Source of the DNA: JAHFTW01 sp038046785
GTDB taxonomy: Archaea > Thermoplasmatota > E2 > JACPAO01 > JAHFTW01
DNA length: 64,000 bases
NCBI GenBank assembly: GCA_038046785.1
Contig: JBBSVM010000004.1
Span: forward strand, 62,001-126,000
Direction: 5' to 3'
Part shown: one piece after another, positions 17,982 to 25,981 of the stretch
How positions within the stretch are numbered: position 1 is the first letter of the stretch
How the letters are laid out: each line of letters begins with the position of its first letter
Made by a program: the position numbers and the translations under genes
The notes under the pieces: generated by a model
Told to the model about the DNA's origin: nothing
Databases searched by the model: none
The model's input: the letters and a program-made list of their open reading frames with translations, nothing else

Positions 17982-19277
17982 TTAGACCAACCGGTTCTGC
18001 TTCTTCGGCTTGAACCCGACGACGCCGCGGATGAGCTCATCCTCTTCGAGGACGCGCTTCGTGGAGTCGATGGGGCAGCTCATCTGAATCTCGCGGGTGC
18101 GGCCGTAGCGTCCCTTGCTGATGACGCGCGCCGTGAAGATGCCGAGCATGTCGAGTTCCGAGATGAGGTCGGTGATGCGGCGCTGCGTCAGGATGTCGCT
18201 GCCCGTGCTCTTGCAGAGCTCCTTGTAGACATCGAACACCTCGCCGGTCGTGAGCGAGTGGACGCCCTGGTCCTTGTTGGTCTCCTCGCCAAGGATGGTG
18301 GCCAGCAGAACCAGTTTGCTCTGCGTCGGCAGGGTGCGCACGACCTCCGAGATGCGGTCGAGCTCAATCTTGTTCTGCGACAGGCGGACGTAGGTGTCGC
18401 TGACCTTGGGGTTGCGGTCGCGCTCGGCCAGTTCGGCGGCGACACGCAGGAGATCGAGGGCGCGGCGGGCATCACCGTGCTCGCGGGCGGCGAGGGCGGC
18501 ACAGAGGGGGATGACGCCGTCCTGGAGGACGCCTTCCTTGAGCGCCATGTTCGCGCGCTGCGTCAGGATGTCCTCGAGCTGTTTGGCATCGTAGGGGGCG
18601 AAAATCATGGATTCTTCGCCGAGCGAGGATTTGACGCGCGGGTCGAGGAATTCGGTGAACTTGAGGTCGTTGCTGATGCCGATGACGGAGACCTTGTTGT
18701 TGGCGAGGTCGCCGTTGATGCGGGTGAGGTTGTAGAGCACCTCGTCGCCCTTCAGCTTGTCCACTTCGTCGAGGACGATGATGGTGACTTCGCCAGCGAC
18801 GCGAGCGGTGTCCCGGGTCCACTGCTGGTCGTCGCCCTTCTTGAAACCGTCCACGTAGCGCCGCAGTGCTTCGTACACTTCGTCCGTGGGCCACCCGGTG
18901 AAGGGAATGCGCTGCGCCCAGTTCTCCGCCGCCACGAAGTGGTTGGCGATGTTCTGCAGGACACGGTACTGGGTGTCCACAATCTCGCAGTTGATGTAGA
19001 TGAGGTTGACGCGCTTGCCGATTTCTTGGCCCTTCGCGGAGAGCTCCTTGCCGACGTACTTGACGCAGGCGGTCTTGCCGGTGCCGGTCTTGCCGTAGAT
19101 GAAGACGTTCGACGGGGTCTCGCCGCGCAGGGCGGGGACGAGGAGCGAGCCGAGGCCGCGGATTTCGGCGTCACGGTGCGGCAGGTCGCCGGGCGTGTAG
19201 GATGCCCGCATGACTTCCTTGTTCGAGAACAAGGGCTCTACTTGCAGGAGTTGCCCAAAAAGATCGTTGACAGCCAC
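17982..19277 (-). CDS. cdc6: Orc1/Cdc6 replication initiator
   Basis: This 431-residue AAA+ protein binds origins and loads MCM. Walker A is GKTGTGKTACVK, Walker B IIVLDEVDKL, sensor-1 region SVIGISNDLKF, and a C-terminal winged helix (about 330-431) includes ILTQRRITDLISELDMLG. GTG 19277 is chosen because a perfect GGAGGT lies 6 nt upstream; the ATG five codons earlier (19292) would place that Shine-Dalgarno sequence inside the coding region. Initiator genes commonly sit beside an origin, making the upstream region a candidate. Confidence 0.95.
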   Translation of the reverse strand: MAVNDLFGQLLQVEPLFSNKEVMRASYTPGDLPHRDAEIRGLGSLLVPALRGETPSNVFIYGKTGTGKTACVKYVGKELSAKGQEIGKRVNLIYINCEIVDTQYRVLQNIANHFVAAENWAQRIPFTGWPTDEVYEALRRYVDGFKKGDDQQWTRDTARVAGEVTIIVLDEVDKLKGDEVLYNLTRINGDLANNKVSVIGISNDLKFTEFLDPRVKSSLGEESMIFAPYDAKQLEDILTQRANMALKEGVLQDGVIPLCAALAAREHGDARRALDLLRVAAELAERDRNPKVSDTYVRLSQNKIELDRISEVVRTLPTQSKLVLLATILGEETNKDQGVHSLTTGEVFDVYKELCKSTGSDILTQRRITDLISELDMLGIFTARVISKGRYGRTREIQMSCPIDSTKRVLEEDELIRGVVGFKPKKQNRLV

Positions 19278-19283
19278 ACGTGA

Positions 19284-19289
19284 ACCTCC
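19284..19289 (-). promoter_or_regulatory. Shine-Dalgarno sequence that fixes the cdc6 start
   Basis: The minus strand reads GGAGGT, then TCACGT, then GTG at 19277. The 6-nt spacing is ideal and argues against the upstream ATG at 19292. Confidence 0.8.
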
Positions 19290-19292
19290 CAT

Positions 19293-19670
19293 CCGATCGG
19301 TTCGAGTCCCACCCCACGCGTCACCGCCTCCCAGCGGCTCCACAGGATTCACAGGTCTCGACCGAAGCCGGGTTTCCAGCGAAGCGGGGATGGGAAATAA
19401 AGGTCTCCCCAAACGGGCAGACGATTCTGGAGACCCCACCATTTCGCATGGAACTCGCCATCGGAACACAAGCCCCTGACGACGCTTCGTTTGACCGATT
19501 TCGGGTGGATTGCAGTACGCATGGGCACCACAAGGGATTGGTGCAAGAGTGCGACGGAGTGCCACGCGTTGGATGAAACGGAGCGTCGGCTCTTGCGAAG
19601 CGTGAGAAGCCGGTTGGCACATTGCGTTTCCATCGTCTCTGGAGCGGACCCGAGCGGTTCAGATGGAGAG
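19293..19670. other. Intergenic region upstream of cdc6, candidate replication origin
   Basis: No convincing gene is present between the cdc6 start and the duplicated tgtA end. It holds an inverted pair GGTCTCC (19402-19408) / GGAGACC (19429-19435) and G-string-flanked TTTCCAG / TTTCCA motifs that loosely recall origin recognition boxes. A short AT-richer tract GGGAAATAAAGG lies at 19392-19403. Adjacency to cdc6 is the main argument; the motif evidence is weak. Confidence 0.3.
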
Positions 19671-19900
19671 TCAGACAGGAATCGCTTCGCGCACCCGCAC
19701 AGCCATCGAGGGGCTCCGCCCCTTCGAACCCCGAGGGCGGCCTGCGGCCGCCCAATCGTGGTGCGCGCTATGTGGGGATGCTTTCGCGCACGCGCACAGC
19801 CATCGAGGGGCTCCGCCCCTTCGAACCCCGAGGGCGGCCTGCGGCCGCCCAATCGTGGTGCGCGCTATGTGGGGATGCTTTCGCGCACGCGCACAGCCAT
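19671..19900 (-). repeat. Tandem 97-bp repeat duplicating the tgtA 3' end
   Basis: Two identical 97-bp units lie at 19698-19794 and 19795-19891. On the minus strand each carries the last codons of tgtA and a stop, then stems GGGCGGCC/GGCCGCCC and AGGGGC/GCCCCT. Three successive C-terminal ends can be read: MAVRVRESIPT-TAG (19865-19900, joined to the gene), the same again at 19768-19803, and the divergent MAVRVREAIPV-TGA at 19671-19706, which looks like the original end. Confidence 0.88.
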
Positions 19901-21835
19901 TCCCTTGCGGAAATCGGCAACCTCGTCGGGGGCAAGGAGAAGTTGGCCGACGGCGATGAGGGTGTCCGCCTCATCGACGACGAGGCATTCGTCGCCCGGC
20001 CGCAGGTTCTCGTCGATGGTTCTCACGAACTGTGCAAAGACCGACTTGCCGGCGCGGTTGAACGGCACGGAGTCCGCCGCGACGACGACGCGGTTGGCGG
20101 AGCCTGGCAGCGCCGTGTGGAGAATGCGGGCGCCGGCGAGTTTGAGGGTCCAGAAGCCGTCCTGGGCGCGCAGGCTGAGAATGTGCTCGCCGTTCAGGTG
20201 GACGGTGCGCAGTTTTTCCGTTGCCCGGCTGTGCTCGAGGCGCAAGTCGCCCGCGGTGAGTGCCGCTCCGGCCCCTGCGCCGAACTGCCAGTCGGCGGTG
20301 CGGATGACCTGGAGTTTTCCCAAATCTGCGGCTCCGTCGCGCCCTCCAGATCCCGGGATGGCGGGGACGAAGCGGTGCGCGGCGAGCATCAAATCCTTTG
20401 TCTCGCCGACCCAGCCCATGTGGCCTCGGTCGAGATGTTCGAGCCGAGGGAGGACCGACTGCGCGAACGGGTACGCCTCATCGAGGCCGGCGGGGACCGG
20501 GCCGAGTGCTGTGATGACGGCGTGGTCCATGGTTCCATCCAGTCGGCCAAGGCTGGAGAAGTAGGGCTTGGAGCCGGGCTCCTTGTGCATGCCGAGCTCC
20601 AGAACGGACTCGCCCTTCTTGGCATACGGGCCGTCGTTCTCAGCCTCGATGGGCTCGCCTTGCGGGACGACGCGGCTCTGCAAACGTTCGCGGATGCGAC
20701 GGAAGATGGGCCGCTGGTGGGTGAGCGAACCGGTGTAACGAAGCGCGCGGGTGTGGCTCACGGGTTCGCGCATCTCCAGCCACGCTTGATAGGTGGGGTC
20801 GCCGAGTTTGCGCGTCGCGGCGGCCAACATGGGGTGGCAAGCGCTGCGTTGCTCGACGAGTTCCCACAGGGAGCCCTCCTGGATGGCGGTGCGAATGCGG
20901 CGCATATCGGCGAAGCTGACGTGGAGATTGTGCTCGGCGAGAGCAAGCTCGCGCTCCTTCGCGGGCAAGAGCTTGAGCCCGGCGGCGCCATGCTTCGAGC
21001 AGCTCGGGCAGGCGCACGGCAGTTCGGCGAGGTCGGCGAGGTGGGCGGTGCCCCACTCAAACATCATGCGGCCATCCTTGGCGTACTTGGCGTAGGCGGA
21101 GGAGTCGAAGAGGTCGCAGCCGAGAGCCACGGCGAGAGGGAAAATGAGCGGGTGGCCGGCCCCAAACAGGTGGACGGGCCGGTCCTTGCGTAGACCCGCC
21201 TGGCTCCAGAGAATCATCTCGGCGAGCTCGGGGTACATCTGTTGCTCCATGACGGGCACGACGCCGCCGATGGTGTGGTAGTCGATGTCGAGGTCGCGGT
21301 ACGCCTCGGCGCAACGTTTGCGCAGGTCGTAGTGGATGCCGCCCTGGACGGTGGCGTTGAGGAGCGCCTTGCCCTTGTGCGGCACCGCTTCCTTCGTGCG
21401 CTCGATGGTCGCCGCGACGGCGGCTTCGGCTTCGACGCGGCCCATGTCGGGGGTCACGAAGATGTCGAAGCAGGTCGCAACGTCCACGCCGATGTCGCGC
21501 TGGAAGCCGACGATCTCGTCATTCTTGAGCTGGACGTCGCCGTACACATACATCTGGAACGTGCCGGAATCGGTCATCACGGGGCCGTCCCAGTTCAGAA
21601 CCTTGTGCACGCCATCCTTGAGCGCCGCCGTGCGAAGCGCCTCGTGCTTGTTGAAGACGTAGGAGTTGGTGATGACCATCTGCGTGCCAAATTTCTCGCG
21701 CATCTGCGTCGGCGTGAGCAGGTTGATGTTCGGGTTGATGACTGGCATCAGTGTCGGCGTCGTCACCTTGCCGTGCGCGGTGGTGAACCGGCCGAGCCGT
21801 CCCGCGGCGGCCCTCTCGAGAATCTCGAATGACAT
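19865..21835 (-). CDS. tgtA: Archaeal tRNA-guanine(15) transglycosylase
   Basis: This enzyme exchanges guanine-15 of archaeal tRNAs for preQ0 on the way to archaeosine. The 656 residues include the catalytic barrel with SGTFQMYVYG (nucleophilic Asp immediately before), the zinc site CACPSCSKH, intermediate domains with DGTMDHAVITALGPVPAGLD, and a C-terminal PUA domain (VFAQFV to LRPGDECLVVDEADTLIAVG). ATG 21833-21835 gives the family start MSFEILERAAAGRLGRF. The last 11 residues (from MAVRV) are supplied by a repeat unit. It is divergent from nadA. Confidence 0.95.
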   Translation of the reverse strand: MSFEILERAAAGRLGRFTTAHGKVTTPTLMPVINPNINLLTPTQMREKFGTQMVITNSYVFNKHEALRTAALKDGVHKVLNWDGPVMTDSGTFQMYVYGDVQLKNDEIVGFQRDIGVDVATCFDIFVTPDMGRVEAEAAVAATIERTKEAVPHKGKALLNATVQGGIHYDLRKRCAEAYRDLDIDYHTIGGVVPVMEQQMYPELAEMILWSQAGLRKDRPVHLFGAGHPLIFPLAVALGCDLFDSSAYAKYAKDGRMMFEWGTAHLADLAELPCACPSCSKHGAAGLKLLPAKERELALAEHNLHVSFADMRRIRTAIQEGSLWELVEQRSACHPMLAAATRKLGDPTYQAWLEMREPVSHTRALRYTGSLTHQRPIFRRIRERLQSRVVPQGEPIEAENDGPYAKKGESVLELGMHKEPGSKPYFSSLGRLDGTMDHAVITALGPVPAGLDEAYPFAQSVLPRLEHLDRGHMGWVGETKDLMLAAHRFVPAIPGSGGRDGAADLGKLQVIRTADWQFGAGAGAALTAGDLRLEHSRATEKLRTVHLNGEHILSLRAQDGFWTLKLAGARILHTALPGSANRVVVAADSVPFNRAGKSVFAQFVRTIDENLRPGDECLVVDEADTLIAVGQLLLAPDEVADFRKGMAVRVRESIPT

Positions 21836-21892
21836 GGCGACGAGGCGGCCAGACTCCGAGTCCTGAAGAGGTTGCTGTCCCAACCGTTATCT

Positions 21893-21898
21893 GGAGGG
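21893..21898 (+). promoter_or_regulatory. Shine-Dalgarno sequence for nadA
   Basis: GGAGGG lies 5 nt before the GTG at 21904, favouring that start over the ATG at 21922. Confidence 0.6.
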
Positions 21899-21903
21899 CC
21901 GAC

Positions 21904-23019
21904 GTGAAACGAATCACAAGCATGGCCATCCCGATGAGCCTGCCCCGGCCAGCACCTCCCACGGCGCCCGCGCACCTGGCTGGAACGTTCAGTCGTGCCG
22001 CGTTGGACGAAGAGGCAAAACGTTTGGAGTCGCGCATTCGTCAGCCCGAGCGCTGGGGCCTCGAGATGTGCCGGGTGATTGCGCCGATGACGCTGCGCAT
22101 CAACCAGCTCAAACGCGAGCAGGACGTCATCATCCTCGCGCACAGCTACCAGACGCCCGACATCGTGTACGGTGTGGCCGACGCGGTGGGGGATTCGTAC
22201 GGGCTCAGCAAGAAGGCGATGGAGTCGCCGCAGAAAGCCATCCTGTTCTCCAGCGTTCGCTTCATGGCAGAGACTGCAAAAATCCTCAACCCGACGAAGC
22301 GCGTTCTTCTGCCGGAGCCGACGGCAGGCTGCTCGCTCGCGGACGGCGTCACGGTGGAGGATGTCCGCGCGTTGCGGCGCGCCCACCCCGGCGTCCCGGT
22401 TCTCGGCTACATCAACACGACGGCCGCGGTGAAGGCCGAGCTCGACGCTTGCTGCACGAGCGCCAACTATCTCGACATCGCCAAGCGCATGCCGGGCAAC
22501 GAGCTCATCTTCGTGCCCGACCGTTTCATGGGGGCCCATCTTGCCCAGTCGCTGGCCGGGCAGAAGACGGTCCACATCCACAGCGGCGAGTGCGAGGTAC
22601 ACGTGCAGTTCGACGCCGCCTCGGCGCGGGCCTGGCGCAAGCAGGCCGCCGACAACGGCCGCAAACTGGTCATCTTGGCCCACCCGGAGTGCGACCCGAA
22701 AGTGCTCGTCGAAGCGGATTACATCGGCTCCACCGAGAAGATGATGGAGTACGCGCGCAAGCTCGAGGCGGAGGGGAAGGTCGACGTCATGCCCATCACG
22801 GAGTGCGGCACCGCCGACCGGATGCGCGCCGAGATGCCATCGCTCAACATCTACGGCGCTTGCGTGCAGTGCCCGCACATGAAGAAATCCACCTTGGTGA
22901 GCATCCTCTCAGCGCTGGAGTCGCCGACGCCGGAACAAGTCGTTGAGTTGCCCGCCGCCGTCGTTGCGGGGGCACGCCGCAGCCTGGACGCGATGTTCAG
23001 GTACGCGGAAGGCAAGTAA
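21904..23019 (+). CDS. nadA: Quinolinate synthase
   Basis: NadA condenses iminoaspartate with dihydroxyacetone phosphate to quinolinate using a [4Fe-4S] cluster. The 371 residues carry the three cluster cysteines in TAGCSLADG, HPECDPKV and CVQCPHMKK, and the substrate-binding ILAHSYQTPDIV. The N-terminal 50 residues are a variable extension. A Shine-Dalgarno sequence supports GTG 21904. Aspartate dehydrogenase and nadC lie 1-3 kb downstream, so the window encodes the full aspartate-to-nicotinate-mononucleotide route. Confidence 0.96.
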   Translation: MKRITSMAIPMSLPRPAPPTAPAHLAGTFSRAALDEEAKRLESRIRQPERWGLEMCRVIAPMTLRINQLKREQDVIILAHSYQTPDIVYGVADAVGDSYGLSKKAMESPQKAILFSSVRFMAETAKILNPTKRVLLPEPTAGCSLADGVTVEDVRALRRAHPGVPVLGYINTTAAVKAELDACCTSANYLDIAKRMPGNELIFVPDRFMGAHLAQSLAGQKTVHIHSGECEVHVQFDAASARAWRKQAADNGRKLVILAHPECDPKVLVEADYIGSTEKMMEYARKLEAEGKVDVMPITECGTADRMRAEMPSLNIYGACVQCPHMKKSTLVSILSALESPTPEQVVELPAAVVAGARRSLDAMFRYAEGK

Positions 23020-23065
23020 GCAACGAGTTCAACTCAGAGACGGAAGTCGCACGATCTCCCGACGA

Positions 23066-23130
23066 GTCGCAGATTGCGCAGATTTCACAGATTACGCCTC
23101 AGAATCTGCGAAATCTGCGCAATCTGTGAC
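23066..23130. repeat. Dispersed CAGATT palindrome, short form, copy 1
   Basis: Two 28-bp arms (23066-23093 and 23103-23130) are complementary except at two positions that allow G-U pairing, around a 9-nt loop. Each arm is three tandem units of CAGATT type. It sits between the convergent nadA and a secreted-protein gene. The same design occurs at 27572-27641 and 44684-44751. Confidence 0.88.
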
Positions 23131-23199
23131 CCGGCACGGAAAGAAAATTGCAGTGCAAGAAAAGATGAGGAAAAAGGGGGAAGGGGAAAACGGTGCTTT

Positions 23200-24129
23200 C
23201 TACGTCTTGCGGCGGGCCGCGACGAACGCTGCGAAGCCGAGGGCGAGGAACGGCAGCGGCAGCGGGGCGTCGTTGGAGCCCTCGGTGGCAGCCTCGCCGC
23301 CTCCGTTGGTGAAGGTCCAGGTGACGGTCTTGGCGTCCATGTAGTCGCCCGCGCGCTGGTCGAGCAGGAGGAAGTGGCCGAAGTTGGTGAAGGTCACCTT
23401 TGCTTCGGTCCAGGGGCCGGTGGGGGCGAGGTACTTGATGCAGAACACTTTCGAGCGGGAGTCCTCCTTCGGGGGCGAGGCGCCGCACGGAACGCGGACG
23501 GTGTCGCTCGCGGTGGTGTTGTAGGGGATGGAGGCGAGGCCGGAAATCTTGCCAGCGGACTCCTCGACGTTCTCGAACATGATCATGCTGCGGGCGTTCG
23601 AGTTCTGCGTCGTTGTGACGTTGAAGAACGCGACGCCGTTCGTCACTTTGAGCGGGAAGACCGCGTCGGCGACGACGGTGTAGCTGGAGAAGTAGGCGAC
23701 GGTGAAGGTCAGGTCGACGGGGGCCACAAGGTCGCCCAAGTGGGCTTCCAGCGCGACGACCTGGTCGACGACGCCGGGGGCGGTGGCGTCCACGGTGAAC
23801 GTGAGCGCTCCGGTCGCGGTGGCGGTGCCGGTGATGCCGGTCAAGCAGGCCTGGACGTCAATTTCCAACTCGGTCTCGGCAACGGTGAGCCACGCGGGGG
23901 GCTCCTCGGCGTGAACATCGATGACGACGGTGTTGCTCGGGCCGAGGTTCTCCAGAACGGCGCGGCAGCCGACGGTGACCTTGACGGGGACTTCGGCAGA
24001 GCCGGCGTAGGCAATCGGTTCGCTTGGCGCCGTGGCCGTGAGCGTGAACTCACTGGAGAACTGGGCGTTCGCGGGAGTGGCGGCAAACAGGGCTGCGGCA
24101 AGGACAAGCACGAGGGTCGTGGTCTTCAT
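23200..24129 (-). CDS. Secreted surface protein with C-terminal membrane tail
   Basis: ATG 24127-24129 starts a signal peptide (MKTTTLVLVLAAALFAATPA) of a 309-residue protein. The body is beta-rich with Ig-like repeats and several Cys. It ends in an acidic Gly-rich linker, a Pro-bearing hydrophobic helix (APLPLPFLALGFAAFVAA) and RRKT, the tripartite architecture of archaeal C-terminal sorting tails. Similar proteins lie at 24998, 30910 and 59347. Likely cell-envelope located; function unknown. Confidence 0.75.
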   Translation of the reverse strand: MKTTTLVLVLAAALFAATPANAQFSSEFTLTATAPSEPIAYAGSAEVPVKVTVGCRAVLENLGPSNTVVIDVHAEEPPAWLTVAETELEIDVQACLTGITGTATATGALTFTVDATAPGVVDQVVALEAHLGDLVAPVDLTFTVAYFSSYTVVADAVFPLKVTNGVAFFNVTTTQNSNARSMIMFENVEESAGKISGLASIPYNTTASDTVRVPCGASPPKEDSRSKVFCIKYLAPTGPWTEAKVTFTNFGHFLLLDQRAGDYMDAKTVTWTFTNGGGEAATEGSNDAPLPLPFLALGFAAFVAARRKT

Positions 24130-24206
24130 CACGAGTCGAGGCTCCCTCCGAGTATTTGGGCATTCTGGAGGACTGCCCATAACGAAAGCGAGCGAGAGCT
24201 GCGCCG

Positions 24207-24974
24207 CTACGCACCAATCTCAATCGGGCTGACGATGCGTCGCAGAAGCGCGATGGCGCTCAAACTCGCAAGGTGACTCGTCGCCGGGTTGTTCGGGCTC
24301 GGAAGATTCTCCACTTCGATGCGGGCGCGTCCGAAACTGCCCTCGATGATGACTTTGTGTGAGTTGCGCGTGGCGAGCGGGTCGATGGCGACCTGGACGT
24401 GCGTCTGATCGAAGCCGAGCCCGGCGAGGCTGAGCGTTGCCGCGACATTGACGTTCTTGGGGAACTTCTGCACCGCCTCGCGGGCCGGGCCACTAAAGAG
24501 CAGCGTCCAGCGGTCGGTCTTCTTGTCGAGTCCGGCGGGCGGCTTCGTGGTGACCAGAGTGACGGATTTCAACTCCGATTCCGCAGCCGCCTTGACGCCG
24601 TCCACGCCCATGACGGCGCCGCTCGGGAGGTAGATCTTGCCGCCCGTTTTCTTGGCGAGACCCACAAGCTCCTCGCGCAAGGCATCGTCGGCGAGCGCCC
24701 CGATGGTCATCAGCATCACTTTCTTGCCAGCGGCGAGGGCGTCGCGGACGACGGTCTGAACAACTCCCTTGTTGGCCGCTTCGATGACGAGGTCGGAACC
24801 TTCGACGAGGGCGGCGGTCGAGCGGGCCACGTTGGCGCGGGCCGTTCCTTTGAGGTGGGCAGTCGCGTCAGGGTCAATGTCGAAGAGCTGGATGGCGGTG
24901 ATGCCCTCCATGACGCTCGCCGCGCGGGCAATCTCCGAGCCGATGGCGCCGCAGCCGACAATCCCGATGCGCAT
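24207..24974 (-). CDS. nadX: Aspartate dehydrogenase
   Basis: The enzyme oxidises L-aspartate to iminoaspartate with NAD(P)+, replacing the oxygen-requiring L-aspartate oxidase NadB in front of NadA. The 255 residues begin with MRIGIVGCGAIGSEIARA, a Rossmann loop, and include LPSGAVMGVDGVKAA and KNVNVAATLSLAGLGFD, typical of the family. ATG 24974 places the Rossmann motif at the N-terminus. Location between nadA and nadC strongly supports the assignment. Confidence 0.93.
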   Translation of the reverse strand: MRIGIVGCGAIGSEIARAASVMEGITAIQLFDIDPDATAHLKGTARANVARSTAALVEGSDLVIEAANKGVVQTVVRDALAAGKKVMLMTIGALADDALREELVGLAKKTGGKIYLPSGAVMGVDGVKAAAESELKSVTLVTTKPPAGLDKKTDRWTLLFSGPAREAVQKFPKNVNVAATLSLAGLGFDQTHVQVAIDPLATRNSHKVIIEGSFGRARIEVENLPSPNNPATSHLASLSAIALLRRIVSPIEIGA

Positions 24975-24997
24975 TGTGCGGCGCAAGCGACCGGCGC

Positions 24998-25894
24998 TTA
25001 AGCGCGTTGGCGCCGCAGCCAAGCGGCACCAAGCGCGACGAGGGCGAACAGAGGTGCCGCAGGGGTGGGCGACGATTGGCTCTCGCTTCCTTCTGGGTCA
25101 CGGCCGGCCAGGAGATGGATGGAGACCGGGGTCGCGGCGGTTCCGTCAGGAGCTACTGCCGTGACGGTTGCGAACAGGTTGGTGTTCTCCCAGGTTTCGA
25201 ACGCTTCCCCGGTGGGAGGCTGGAACAGGACGGTCATCTCTTGGACCCCGCCGCGAATCATCTCCACAGCTTCGAGCGCGGGAACGCTGCCGGCGCCCTC
25301 CAGCCGCACCTCGACCTGGACGGTGACCGGCGTGTTGCCGCTGTTGCGCACCTCGAGGGGGAACGGAATCGCAGCCGAGCGGGTCTGCTGCGCCTTGATG
25401 ACTCCGCGCGCCTCCAACTGCATCCGGGTCGCCGCTTCCAGGTTGAACGTGCCCGAGGCGCTGGTCGAACCGAGAGGGTCCAGGGCGGAGGCGTCAAGGC
25501 GAACCTCAACCAGAATCTCCTCCGGCACCCGACCGTTCGCCGCATCGGTGATGGAGACGGTGAGTGGCAGGTCGAAAGGCAAGCGTTGGGTTCCCGGGGT
25601 TAGGCAAGGCGCGAGTTCCACAGGTGTCACCGTCGGAGCCTGGAACAGAACGACGGCGGGAGCTTCGACACGTAGGTTCAGGTTCACGGTGCTGGGCGGG
25701 GTCTCTTCGGAACGCGCAAGGGCGGCCGAGCAGGAGACGGTTCCGCGAACCGCAACCGCAAAGAGTTCCAGGTCGGGCCGAAGCGGGGCGGTTGGCCCTT
25801 GCAACGCATCCAGCGCCACCACCGCCTCCCCTGGCAGTTGCGCCGCAGCGACCGGGAGGAGCAAGAGCAGTCCGAGGGCCAGACGGAGGTTCAT
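24998..25894 (-). CDS. Secreted surface protein with C-terminal membrane tail
   Basis: ATG 25892-25894 opens a signal peptide (MNLRLALGLLLLLPVAAAQ); total 298 residues. The C-terminal half has an Ig-like segment with FPLEVRNSGNTPVTVQVEV, close in pattern to the NFGN segments of the proteins at 30910 and 59347. It ends SSPTPAAP, a hydrophobic helix and RRQRA. It lies 23 bp upstream of aspartate dehydrogenase on the same strand and may be co-transcribed. Function unknown. Confidence 0.75.
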   Translation of the reverse strand: MNLRLALGLLLLLPVAAAQLPGEAVVALDALQGPTAPLRPDLELFAVAVRGTVSCSAALARSEETPPSTVNLNLRVEAPAVVLFQAPTVTPVELAPCLTPGTQRLPFDLPLTVSITDAANGRVPEEILVEVRLDASALDPLGSTSASGTFNLEAATRMQLEARGVIKAQQTRSAAIPFPLEVRNSGNTPVTVQVEVRLEGAGSVPALEAVEMIRGGVQEMTVLFQPPTGEAFETWENTNLFATVTAVAPDGTAATPVSIHLLAGRDPEGSESQSSPTPAAPLFALVALGAAWLRRQRA

Positions 25895-25981
25895 GCAGTT
25901 CCATGGCCGTGCGAGGCATAGGCTTGTTGGTGAGACCGTGCGAGCGGCAACGGCCAAGAAGAGCTTGCGGCTGGACACGGC

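Noticed and set aside
19298..19320. GGTTCGAGTCCCACC, which looks like a tRNA T arm
   Set aside because: The upstream bases do not form the complementary T stem, and no acceptor, anticodon or D arm can be folded around it.
19698..19891. Possible CRISPR array at the 97-bp tandem repeats
   Set aside because: The whole 97-bp unit is repeated, with no unique spacers, and it contains coding sequence of tgtA; no cas genes are nearby.
23066..23130. Interpreting the CAGATT palindromes as ordinary intrinsic terminators
   Set aside because: No T-tract follows most arms, arms are built from phased repeated units, and the long copies share a conserved interior, so a repeat family fits better; a role in termination remains possible.
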